This document shows, piece by piece, positions 1 to 5,017 of a DNA stretch of 5,866 nucleotides. The notes below the pieces were generated by a model that did not search any database, was not told the origin of the DNA, and was given only the letters and a program-made list of their open reading frames with translations. A program made the translations under genes and the position numbers. Every line of letters begins with the position of its first letter. Position 1 is the first letter of the stretch. Source of the DNA: Phycisphaerales bacterium (lineage in GTDB: Bacteria; Planctomycetota; Phycisphaerae; Tepidisphaerales; Tepidisphaeraceae); assembly GCA_028288775.1 (NCBI GenBank), contig JAQGHP010000628.1, positions 1 to 5,866 on the forward strand. The letters are read 5' to 3'.

Positions 1-1
1 C

Positions 2-685
2 CGCTTCAACTTCTGTAAGCGCAAGCTCTCGCGCCTTCAGAAGCTGATTAAGAAAAGCGGCCTGACCCGCAAACGCGCGGAGGATGTGATCGAGTGGCAT
101 CGCCGCTTCGAGCACTTCCGCGAATACCTGGTGCGCACGAACCTGGCGCTGGTATTGGCGATGGCCAAGCGTACGCGGCTGGGCGACGTGGACTTTGCTG
201 AAATCGTCAGCGAAGGAAACATGGCCCTGATCCGCGCAGTGGACAAGTTTAACGTGGACCGCGGGTTCAAGTTCTCGACGTACGCCTGCCGGGCGATTTT
301 GAAGGCGTTCAGCCGGACTTCGCTCAAGTCCAGCCGGCACAAGAGCCGGTTCCCGGTGGAATTCGAACCGGACATGGAAAAGAGCGATTGGCAGGATCGC
401 CGACGCGATGCGGTCGAGGAAGACTGCATCGACGAGCTGAAGGCGATCGTCAACCGCAACCTGGCCGATCTGTCTCAAGTGGAAGAGACGGTCATCCGTC
501 GGCGGTTCAACTGGGAGCAAGACCAGGACAGCAACCTCACGCTCGAAGAGGTCGGCCAGATCATCGGCGTGACCAAGGAACGCGTGCGTCAGATTCAAAA
601 CAAGGCTCTGGCAAAGATCCGCAACGTAATGGAAGAAGGCGTGCTCCGCACCAGCAGCCGCCCCATCCGCGAGCCCGCGGATTGA
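2..685 (+). CDS. RNA polymerase sigma factor, sigma-70 family (5' end outside window)
   Basis: The frame is open from the first bases of the window, so the start lies upstream and 227 C-terminal residues are visible. The protein would bind core RNA polymerase and direct promoter recognition. Region 2 covers about visible residues 43-105. It includes NLALVLAMAKR (core binding), EGNMALIRAVDKFNVDRGFKFSTYA, and then CRAILKAFSR in place of the usual WWIRQAI of primary sigmas. A charged linker of roughly 50-70 residues follows, with no clear region 3. Region 4 covers residues 157-207 and ends in a helix-turn-helix: LTLEEVGQIIGV, then TKERVRQIQNKALAKIR. The missing tryptophan pair and short linker suggest an alternative or lineage-specific sigma rather than the housekeeping one. 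A GTG at 86 could be called as a start, but the homologous frame continues upstream of it. An intrinsic terminator follows 45 bases after the stop. Family assignment is very secure; the regulon is unknown. Confidence 0.95.
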   Translation, partial: RFNFCKRKLSRLQKLIKKSGLTRKRAEDVIEWHRRFEHFREYLVRTNLALVLAMAKRTRLGDVDFAEIVSEGNMALIRAVDKFNVDRGFKFSTYACRAILKAFSRTSLKSSRHKSRFPVEFEPDMEKSDWQDRRRDAVEEDCIDELKAIVNRNLADLSQVEETVIRRRFNWEQDQDSNLTLEEVGQIIGVTKERVRQIQNKALAKIRNVMEEGVLRTSSRPIREPAD

Positions 686-694
686 GGGGCGGAG

Positions 695-824
695 AGAAGC
701 CAGGAGCCAGAAGCCAGTAGAAAGACTAAGGCGGAACCGTGAAAACGGTTCCGCCTTTTTCGTTTATGGTCACGCGGCCGATCAATGTGCGCCATCCCCC
801 GTCTGGCTCCTGGCTTCTGGCTCC
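695..824. repeat. Facing inverted pair of GCCAG-rich dispersed repeats around a terminator
   Basis: The left copy at 695-717 is built from alternating GAAGCCAG and GAGCCAG words. The right copy at 803-824 is the same sequence on the other strand. The segment 695-710 is the exact reverse complement of 803-818, and 703-717 is the exact reverse complement of 810-824. The pair encloses the sigma-gene terminator at 730-760 and lies between two converging genes (sigma factor on +, HExxH protein on -). From memory, such GGAGCCAG/GAAGCCAG words recur in planctomycete intergenic DNA; this was not checked. Confidence 0.75.
730..760 (+). terminator. Intrinsic terminator of the sigma factor gene
   Basis: A perfect 11-base-pair GC-rich stem (730-740 with 745-755) is closed by a GAAA tetraloop and followed directly by TTTTT (756-760), then CGTTT. 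It lies 45 bases after the sigma stop codon. On the opposite strand the same hairpin is followed by TTAGTCTTTC, a poor U-tract, so it may work only weakly for the converging 836-1246 gene. Confidence 0.92.
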
Positions 825-835
825 TCTCCTCCCCC

Positions 836-1246
836 TCACGCCGCCTTCGGCAGGAATTGCGACAGGCTCTCGGGGAGTTTCTTGATCCCCCGGCGCAGGG
901 CTTTTCCGACGGCGTATTCCATGGACAGGTGGAAGCGTTTGAGCACCTTTTCGTCGGGCTTAATTCCCAGTCGGCGCATTTCCGCCAGCGCCCATTTCCA
1001 TACGTGATACTCTTCTTCGCATCGCTGTTTGTAATGGTCGAACCCAATGACGTGGTGGCCGACCTCGTGCAGGAAGATGCCCAGGCTTAGCACGGTTTTT
1101 GGGAACGGCGCTTCGACCCAGCGGATGACGCGGCCGTCTTCGTACCGCACCTGCCAGGCGCAGCCGCTCATGTTGCGCCGCCACTTGCGGACTCGCACGG
1201 CGTGCCGGGCCTTGACCTGTTTTACGATCAATTTGTAGTCGGACAT
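836..1246 (-). CDS. Small HExxH putative zinc metallopeptidase-like protein
   Basis: This 136-residue protein has a zinc-binding HEVGHH motif at residues 60-65. It is followed 12 residues later by an acidic cluster (CEEEY, E77-E79) in a likely helix, HVWKWALAEM. HExxH plus a downstream helix carrying Glu is the gluzincin arrangement. In such a compact protein it most resembles the ImmA/IrrE-like or related small metallopeptidase folds; this is an inference from motif layout, not a recognised orthologue. The N-terminus is basic and there is no signal peptide, so it is probably cytoplasmic. The ATG at 1246 is chosen because an AGAAG (1252-1256, complement strand) lies 5 bases upstream. A GTG at 1252 would add two residues. 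The gene converges on the sigma factor gene and diverges from the membrane protein gene at 1401. Coding status is well supported; activity and substrate are unknown. Confidence 0.82.
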   Translation of the reverse strand: MSDYKLIVKQVKARHAVRVRKWRRNMSGCAWQVRYEDGRVIRWVEAPFPKTVLSLGIFLHEVGHHVIGFDHYKQRCEEEYHVWKWALAEMRRLGIKPDEKVLKRFHLSMEYAVGKALRRGIKKLPESLSQFLPKAA

Positions 1247-1400
1247 GGGCACTTCTGATATCGACTCGTAAACCGAACCGGATCAATTTCGGCTGCTCGG
1301 CCGGACGGGGCTGAGCCCAGGACCGGTAATAACCGCGTCCGCTGCAATCCCCTTGCCGCGGGCGTCAACCATTGGTGCCCGATCGCTGCTACACTTGCCG

Positions 1401-2123
1401 ATGATGTCACCCGCGCCGCAGATTGTTCCGCCGCTCGCCGCGATGCCATCGGCGTGGACCTCCACGCTGATTTTGCTGACGCTCATCATCATCTTTGCGG
1501 CGTCCGTGGCAATGTTCTGGCTGCTCATCGAGCGCTGGACCTCGCGCCGTTATTGGACCGCGCTGGCGGACTGGGGCAAAGGGCAGGGCTTTCGGATCAA
1601 GTCCGATGAGGACGGCCCGCCGCCCGCTCCGTTCGACGTAATCACGCCGCCGCCGCGTGTGCAGGTGTGCCTCGCCAATAGCGTCACGACTTTGGCGCAG
1701 TTAGAAAGCGCCGCTCATCCGCCGACGCAGCAGAGCGATGATCCGCTTCATGCTCCGCCCGCCGATGCGGCCGGTGCGGGCGCATGGAACGTGCTGGTGC
1801 GCGAGATCGAGACCACCTGGCCCCCCACCGGCCTGCGACCGGCCCCGGCGCGTGAGAGCATGCTCGACCTTTTCTCGCTGACAAGTTTTCCGCTGCTGGG
1901 GAGCACGGAACGTTTCGTGGTATACGGGACGGAATCGACCGCAGCGGTCGCCCTCTCGCGCTCCGCCGCCCGCGGGTTGCTTCCGCCTGACATTGGATTG
2001 CTACTCGTCGGGCGAAAACTGATTTTGGAATTTTCGAGCCGCCCGTTCGATTCGATCGAGTTCGAGCGAATGATCGTGCTGGCCAATCAGCTCGTGAATC
2101 ATATGCCGACGCCGGTTGCGTAG
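1401..2123 (+). CDS. Unrecognised protein with one N-terminal transmembrane segment
   Basis: This is a 240-residue protein of no family I can name. One strong hydrophobic segment lies at about residues 22-43 (LILLTLIIIFAASVAMFWLL) and is followed by the basic, aromatic ERWTSRRYW. That suggests a membrane anchor with the rest on the cytoplasmic side under the positive-inside rule. A proline-rich linker (GPPPAPFDVITPPP) at about 72-85 and a low-complexity Ala/Pro stretch lead to a compact C-terminal part at about 170-240. There the segment RGLLPPDIGLLLVGRKL, followed by FSSRPFDSIEFERMI, looks like a folded and conserved core. ATG 1401 (or 1404) is preferred. TTG 1353 would put 16 unlikely residues in front, and ATG 1443 would leave a short N-terminus before the anchor. 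None has a clear Shine-Dalgarno. The gene stands alone, divergent from 836-1246, with an intergenic gap of about 150 bases that should hold both promoters. Confidence 0.75.
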   Translation: MMSPAPQIVPPLAAMPSAWTSTLILLTLIIIFAASVAMFWLLIERWTSRRYWTALADWGKGQGFRIKSDEDGPPPAPFDVITPPPRVQVCLANSVTTLAQLESAAHPPTQQSDDPLHAPPADAAGAGAWNVLVREIETTWPPTGLRPAPARESMLDLFSLTSFPLLGSTERFVVYGTESTAAVALSRSAARGLLPPDIGLLLVGRKLILEFSSRPFDSIEFERMIVLANQLVNHMPTPVA

Positions 2124-2184
2124 GTGCCCGGGGTCCAGCACTCGGAGGAGTCCTCGAACTTCATAGCCGTCGTAAAGCAGGCAG

Positions 2185-2483
2185 AATCGAACGCCGAGAC
2201 GCCGAGGCGCAGAGGTAGGAAAGAGAGCGGAACAGCGATTGATGTTACACCCCGGCGTGATGGCCACTCCGGTCCCCTCTCCCTCGTACTCGGGGGAGAG
2301 GGTTAGGGTGAGGGGCGGAACGTCGAGTTATACTTTCATTGCTGACTGCGCGATTTTACGCTCGGCCCCTCACCCCTGCCCTCTCCCCCGGGTACGAGGG
2401 AGAGGGAGAGAAGCCTATACCTAATACGCCACCATTCCTCCCTCTGCGTTTTCCTCTGCGCCTCGGCGTCTCTGCGTTCGATT
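2185..2483. repeat. Outer arms of a nested inverted repeat (GCCGAGGCGCAGAGG family)
   Basis: The arm at 2185-2215 and the arm at 2453-2483 are inverted copies matching at 30 of 31 positions. Their core word is GCCGAGGCGCAGAGG. They face each other across 237 bases and enclose a second, unrelated inverted pair. The block lies between the converging genes 1401-2123 and 2513-3355 and has no plausible gene. From memory this word belongs to dispersed intergenic repeats seen in many environmental genomes; this was not searched. Confidence 0.85.
2274..2407. repeat. Inner facing pair of CCCTCTCCC/GGGAGAGGG palindromes
   Basis: The copy at 2274-2315 and the copy at 2366-2407 are inverted with respect to each other, matching at about 37 of 42 positions. 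Each copy is itself a hairpin: CCCTCTCCC (2275-2283) pairs with GGGAGAGGG (2294-2302), and CCCTCTCCC (2379-2387) pairs with GGGAGAGGG (2398-2406). The loops are ten bases and contain GTAC. Each copy also carries a GGGTGAGGGG-type tail. Neither hairpin has a U-tract, so this is not a standard intrinsic terminator. Confidence 0.85.
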
Positions 2484-2490
2484 TTCCCCG

Positions 2491-2515
2491 TTCCGCTTGG
2501 CGTCTTGGCGGTTCA
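2491..2515. repeat. CTTGGCGTCTTGGCGGTT-type dispersed repeat word
   Basis: A short tandem-like word (CTTGGCG, TCTTGGCG, GTTC) abuts the outer repeat arm and overlaps the stop codon (2513-2515) of the phosphoesterase gene. It resembles the AACCGCCAAGACGCCAAG words I know from intergenic repeats. Only one copy is visible here, so the assignment rests on memory. Confidence 0.4.
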
Positions 2516-3355
2516 ACTGTTCCTCTTCAACTCCCCCTTTACCGCGGTCTGCGATTCGCGCGTCCAGACGTGGTCGATCCGCCGATAGCGGGTTACCAGT
2601 GACTCCTCAAATTTGCTCCCATTCCACGCGCGCACCGCGACGCTCACCAAGTCCGGGCCGAGCGTGATCCAGTTGTACGCGTTGGGTTCGCCCCGTCGGC
2701 GATTGCTCGTGGCGGTGCCGGCCTGGATCGACAAGATCGATCGGCGGGCGGCCTGGTGGTGCGATCGAATGTCGTCGTGATAAGCAAGGTGAAGATGCCC
2801 GGCGAGGAGAATGTCCACGCCGCATTCTTCCAGGTGCCGCAGCGCTTCGCCCGCGCCGCGCACAACGTCGCCATGCGGGTCGCGCGGGGGTGGGATGAAC
2901 GGGTGGTGCGTGACGAGAATCCGCGTCAGCCCCCGCAGCTGCGCGTCCATTTTCTCCCGAACGACCGCCAACTGCTCCCGCGTGATCCATCCGCTTTTTT
3001 GCGTGAACGACCGTGCCGTGTTGATTCCCAGCACGAACATCTCTTCGTCCTGGTACGACGGCCACAGATCTTGAGAGATGTACTGACGGTAGCGGTGCAG
3101 GGGGAAGAAAAATCGCCGGACCACGTCGTACATCGGGATGTCATGGTTCCCGGGGATGCGGATCTGCGGGGAAGGCAATTTCTGTAAATACGCCGCGGCC
3201 TGCGCGTACTGCCCCCGGCGGGCGCGCTGGGTAAAGTCGCCGCTGGCTACCAATAGTGATGGCTCCCGCCCGTGCAGGTCTTGCAGCAGCCCTTCCGCGA
3301 CTGGCGCGTCGAGCCGCCCGAAGTGCAGATCGGATATGTGGGCAATTGTCCGCAT
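2513..3355 (-). CDS. Calcineurin-like metallophosphoesterase (CpdA/class III phosphodiesterase type)
   Basis: This 280-residue protein has all the metal-binding motifs of the calcineurin-like phosphoesterase fold in order: DLH (9-11), SGDFTQ (38-43), GNHD (69-72), THHP (149-152) and GHLH (186-189). Those residues hold a two-metal centre that hydrolyses phosphomono- or diesters. Its length and motif spacing are typical of the CpdA-like group, which includes cAMP phosphodiesterases, but substrate cannot be read from sequence. No signal peptide is present, so it is probably cytoplasmic. ATG 3355 begins MRTIAHISDLHFG, the usual N-terminal strand, so the start is well placed although no strong Shine-Dalgarno is visible. 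The gene is divergent from the prepilin-like gene across 209 bases. On the - strand TATTTT (3366-3371) with TGGACT 17 bases upstream (3389-3394) is a weak promoter candidate. The stop lies inside a dispersed repeat word, so the C-terminal residues after about 265 may be poorly conserved. Confidence 0.95.
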   Translation of the reverse strand: MRTIAHISDLHFGRLDAPVAEGLLQDLHGREPSLLVASGDFTQRARRGQYAQAAAYLQKLPSPQIRIPGNHDIPMYDVVRRFFFPLHRYRQYISQDLWPSYQDEEMFVLGINTARSFTQKSGWITREQLAVVREKMDAQLRGLTRILVTHHPFIPPPRDPHGDVVRGAGEALRHLEECGVDILLAGHLHLAYHDDIRSHHQAARRSILSIQAGTATSNRRRGEPNAYNWITLGPDLVSVAVRAWNGSKFEESLVTRYRRIDHVWTRESQTAVKGELKRNS

Positions 3356-3436
3356 ACGCGTGGGGAAAATAGGGGGTTATCAGATGGCAGTCCAGACGAC
3401 ACCCCGCGAAATCGTTCGTTGCGGCTCCGAAACTTG

Positions 3437-3465
3437 TTGCCCGAACATGGGACAACGAGTATAGT
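3437..3465 (+). promoter_or_regulatory. Sigma-70-type promoter for the prepilin-like gene, with dyad
   Basis: TTGCCC (3437-3442) and TATAGT (3460-3465) are separated by exactly 17 bases and match the -35 and -10 consensus at 4/6 and 5/6. Transcription would start near 3472, leaving a leader of about 93 bases before the TTG start at 3565. An imperfect dyad, CTTGTTGCCC (3433-3442) facing GGGACAACGAG (3449-3459), covers the -35 box and the spacer, a typical repressor position. Promoter use in planctomycetes is not well defined, so the call is moderate. Confidence 0.55.
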
Positions 3466-3553
3466 GATTTTGCTCATCTCGTTGGTTGTTGCGATGCGCA
3501 GGACGAGGGTTCCGCCGCATCGGTGGGGGTGGTTTGAAAGTCACGTCAGGAAA

Positions 3554-3559
3554 GAGGTG
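3554..3559 (+). promoter_or_regulatory. Ribosome binding site fixing the TTG start of the prepilin-like gene
   Basis: GAGGTG, within AAAGAGGTG, lies 5 bases before the TTG at 3565. No ATG or GTG in the same frame lies between this site and the GFTLVELL signal, so the site identifies TTG as the start codon. Confidence 0.8.
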
Positions 3560-3564
3560 TAAAC

Positions 3565-4155
3565 TTGCGCAACGCCACCCCTTCTCGCAGACGCGACGGG
3601 TTTACGCTCGTGGAACTGCTGGTTGTCATTGGCATTATCGCGGCGCTGATCGCGATCCTGCTCCCCGCGCTTCAGGGGGCGCGCAAACAGGCGCAGCGCG
3701 TGAAATGCGAGAGCAACCAACGCAACATACTCCTCGCCGTCATGATGTACGTCGGCGAAAACAAAAACTATCTTCCATACCCCAATTGGGCAGGGAGCGC
3801 AACGGACACCAGCACCTACCGGTATGGCTGGCTGTTCTCCAGCCCCTGCACGTCGAATACGCCCAAGCCGACCGAGATGGAAAGTGGTGTCCTCTACCCC
3901 TACCTCAAGAACCACGATGTCTATCATTGCCCCTTGTACGACCCGGCTTTTTCATTCGGCACCGAGTCAATCACAAGTTTCCTCATGAACGGTTCGGTTG
4001 CGGCTTCGGTGCGATCGGAAACCCAAACAACGGCCCCAGTTTTAAGATCGGCAGGTTTTCGCCAAACGACATCATTTTCTGGGAAGCGGAGGAATACGGA
4101 ACCACTGGAGCCGTCTGGAACGACGGCAGCAGCTTCCCCAGCGAGGAAGGCCTGA
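3565..4155 (+). CDS. Prepilin-like / type II secretion pseudopilin-like protein, N-terminal part of a frameshifted gene
   Basis: Read literally this frame gives 196 residues, but only the first 145 or so look genuine. Residues 1-12 are a short basic leader ending in Gly12. The signal G|FTLVELLVVIGIIAALIAILLPAL follows, with Phe at +1 and Glu at +5 of the mature protein, as the prepilin peptidase PilD requires. The hydrophobic N-terminal helix then runs into an amphipathic part (QGARKQAQRVKCESNQRNIL). A globular domain begins with YLPYPNW and YHCPLYDP, typical of planctomycete prepilin-like proteins. After FLMNGSV (to 3999) the frame turns into low-complexity Ser/Thr/Arg sequence and stops at 4155. 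The expected C-terminus, including H-X9-DG, continues in another frame to 4298. Start is TTG, supported by a strong ribosome site 5 bases upstream. The cause may be a true single-base deletion (pseudogene) or a sequencing error. Confidence 0.85.
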   Translation: MRNATPSRRRDGFTLVELLVVIGIIAALIAILLPALQGARKQAQRVKCESNQRNILLAVMMYVGENKNYLPYPNWAGSATDTSTYRYGWLFSSPCTSNTPKPTEMESGVLYPYLKNHDVYHCPLYDPAFSFGTESITSFLMNGSVAASVRSETQTTAPVLRSAGFRQTTSFSGKRRNTEPLEPSGTTAAASPARKA

Positions 4156-4298
4156 CGACAAGGCACCAAAAAGGGGCCGGCGTCAGTTGCATGGACGGGC
4201 ACGTGGAATGGATGCTTTTCAACGATTTCACGAACGAGCAAAACGCCCCCGGTCGCAGCAGACTTTGGTGCAATCCCAATAGCAGTAATGGCCACTAA
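3999..4298 (+). pseudogene. Out-of-frame C-terminal part of the prepilin-like gene (H-X9-DG domain)
   Basis: Starting around TGC at 3999, the -1 frame relative to the N-terminal part gives about 99 residues beginning CGFGAIGNP and containing PNDIIFWEAEEYG, WNDGSSFPSEEGL and RHQKGAGVSCMDGHVEWM. His (4164-4166) followed by exactly nine residues and Asp-Gly (4194-4199) is the H-X9-DG motif that ends planctomycete prepilin-like proteins. This fragment has no ribosome site or start of its own. The simplest reconstruction is one lost base, for example GGTTTGCGGC reduced to GGTTGCGGC near 3997-4001, which would restore a single protein of about 244 residues. The frame closes at TAA 4296-4298. No programmed-slippage heptamer is visible at the junction. 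Confidence 0.8.
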
Positions 4299-4355
4299 GG
4301 GCCGACGGACAATGCCTGATCGATGGAATGTGTAGGTAATGACGGCAGAAGGAAT

Positions 4356-4625
4356 TTACCCCTGATTCCCCGCCTTATCCGTTTGTCGTTGCGTGAAACC
4401 CGTCGCCCGGTATCCGACCGCGTTCACCACTTCCATGAGCTGCGCAACGCGCAGCGCGTCGCGGTCGTAGAGCACCGACGCTTGGCCGCTATTGAAGTCG
4501 ACCTCCACCTCATGCACGCCCGGCTGCTGTGAGAGAGCTTTCTGGATTGTCTGCTCACACCTGTGGCAATGCATTCCCTCGATTTTTATCAGCGCCAGTT
4601 GGTCGCGCCCTACATCCGTCGACAT
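4356..4625 (-). CDS. Small heavy-metal-associated (HMA) domain protein, copper-chaperone-like
   Basis: This 89-residue protein is essentially one HMA (ferredoxin-like beta-alpha-beta-beta-alpha-beta) domain. The metal site is GMHCHRCEQTI, with Cys20 and Cys23 forming the CxxC that binds soft metals, usually Cu(I). It is followed by PGVHEVEVDF, ASVLYD and MEVVNAVGY, the expected strand/helix pattern of CopZ-like metallochaperones and P-type ATPase N-domains. ATG 4625 is chosen because GGAGGT (4633-4638, complement strand) lies 7 bases upstream. A GTG at 4646 would add seven residues and has only a too-close purine tract. No P-type ATPase or metal-responsive regulator is visible within the window, so its partner is unknown. 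His at positions 19 and 21 may tune metal choice; zinc or mercury binding cannot be excluded. Confidence 0.92.
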   Translation of the reverse strand: MSTDVGRDQLALIKIEGMHCHRCEQTIQKALSQQPGVHEVEVDFNSGQASVLYDRDALRVAQLMEVVNAVGYRATGFTQRQTDKAGNQG

Positions 4626-4632
4626 TGCGGAA

Positions 4633-4638
4633 ACCTCC
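4633..4638 (-). promoter_or_regulatory. Ribosome binding site deciding the HMA protein start
   Basis: On the complement strand GGAGGT stands 7 bases before ATG 4625. This near-perfect anti-SD match favours ATG 4625 over GTG 4646. Confidence 0.75.
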
Positions 4639-4660
4639 GTCTCCACTCCCCTTTAGTACA

Positions 4661-4689
4661 ATAATAGGCCAAACTGCATGCCACAACAA
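4661..4689 (-). promoter_or_regulatory. Probable sigma-70-type promoter of the HMA gene
   Basis: On the complement strand TTGTTG (4684-4689) and TATTAT (4661-4666) are 17 bases apart. The -10 matches consensus at 5/6 and the -35 at 3/6. The predicted start near 4654 gives a leader of about 28 bases containing the GGAGGT site. No recognised copper-regulator operator is evident. Confidence 0.45.
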
Positions 4690-4836
4690 TCAAAGTGGCG
4701 CGCTGCAACCTCGTGGGCCACCTTGACGCCGTGAGGGCGACAGCCCCGTCAGATTCGCCGCGTGTCGAGCCGAGCCTTCGAAAGCGATAACGCGAATATT
4801 CAACGATTTTCGCTGATCCGATGCATTGGCCCGCAA

Positions 4837-4853
4837 CTGGCACGGGTATTGGT
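4837..4853 (+). promoter_or_regulatory. Possible sigma-54 (-24/-12) promoter-like element
   Basis: CTGGCACGGGTATTGGT matches the -24/-12 pattern YTGGCACG-N4-TTGCW at every defined position except one: the -12 GC reads GG (4851-4852). The -24 GG (4839-4840) and the -12 dinucleotide have the required 10-base spacing. Transcription would begin near 4864, upstream of the orphan terminator. The mismatch falls on a highly conserved base and no activator site is identified, so confidence is low. Confidence 0.28.
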
Positions 4854-4863
4854 ATACGCTCCG

Positions 4864-5017
4864 TGTCTGCTGAAGGATCGCTCGGATGGATGAGTGACGT
4901 ACAGACGAGCGGCCCGATGAAATCGCCCGCAATTTCCGGCCCACCCACACCTGTGGAACCCCCGGGCCGGAACCCCATAGCCCGCACCCGGCATCACCCG
5001 ATGCCGGGTGTTTTTTT
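4864..5017 (+). ncRNA. Candidate structured small RNA ending at an orphan terminator
   Basis: A strong + strand terminator at 4985-5017 has no + strand gene in front of it. The previous + gene ends at 4298, and a - strand gene lies in between. The preceding 120 bases can fold into discrete hairpins. CGCTCG (4879-4884) pairs with CGAGCG (4906-4911). CGAT (4915-4918) pairs with ATCG (4922-4925). TTCCGGCCC (4934-4942) pairs perfectly with GGGCCGGAA (4964-4972), and the loop contains a further CCAC/GTGG mini-stem (4945-4956). The 5' end is a guess from a sigma-54-like element at 4837-4853. I do not recognise tmRNA, 6S, RNase P, SRP RNA or a known riboswitch. No convincing reading frame fits before the terminator. 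Confidence 0.35.
4985..5017 (+). terminator. Strong intrinsic terminator without an obvious gene
   Basis: A perfect 11-base-pair stem, CACCCGGCATC (4985-4995) with GATGCCGGGTG (5000-5010), has an ACCC loop and is followed immediately by seven T (5011-5017). The reverse strand lacks a T-tract, so it acts only on + strand transcripts. The transcript it ends is not explained by any recognised coding gene. Confidence 0.9.

Noticed and set aside
1372..1395. Promoter for the membrane protein with TTGGTG and TACACT
   Set aside because: The spacing is only 12 bases and both boxes are weak, so no promoter is claimed for this gene.
2239..2602. Small + strand reading frames within the repeat block
   Set aside because: They translate the CCCTCTCCC palindromes and dispersed repeats (PHPCPLPRVRGRG-like), a common false-gene pattern.
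3486..3998. Open frame upstream of the H-X9-DG fragment, suggesting that fragment starts at 3486
   Set aside because: Over 3565-3998 this frame overlaps the clear prepilin signal and encodes His/Arg-rich sequence without domains. It is open by chance in GC-rich DNA.
3990..4005. Programmed -1 ribosomal frameshift in the prepilin-like gene
   Set aside because: Codons AAC GGT TCG GTT GCG contain no X-XXY-YYZ slippery heptamer and no evident downstream pseudoknot. A simple lost base explains the data better.
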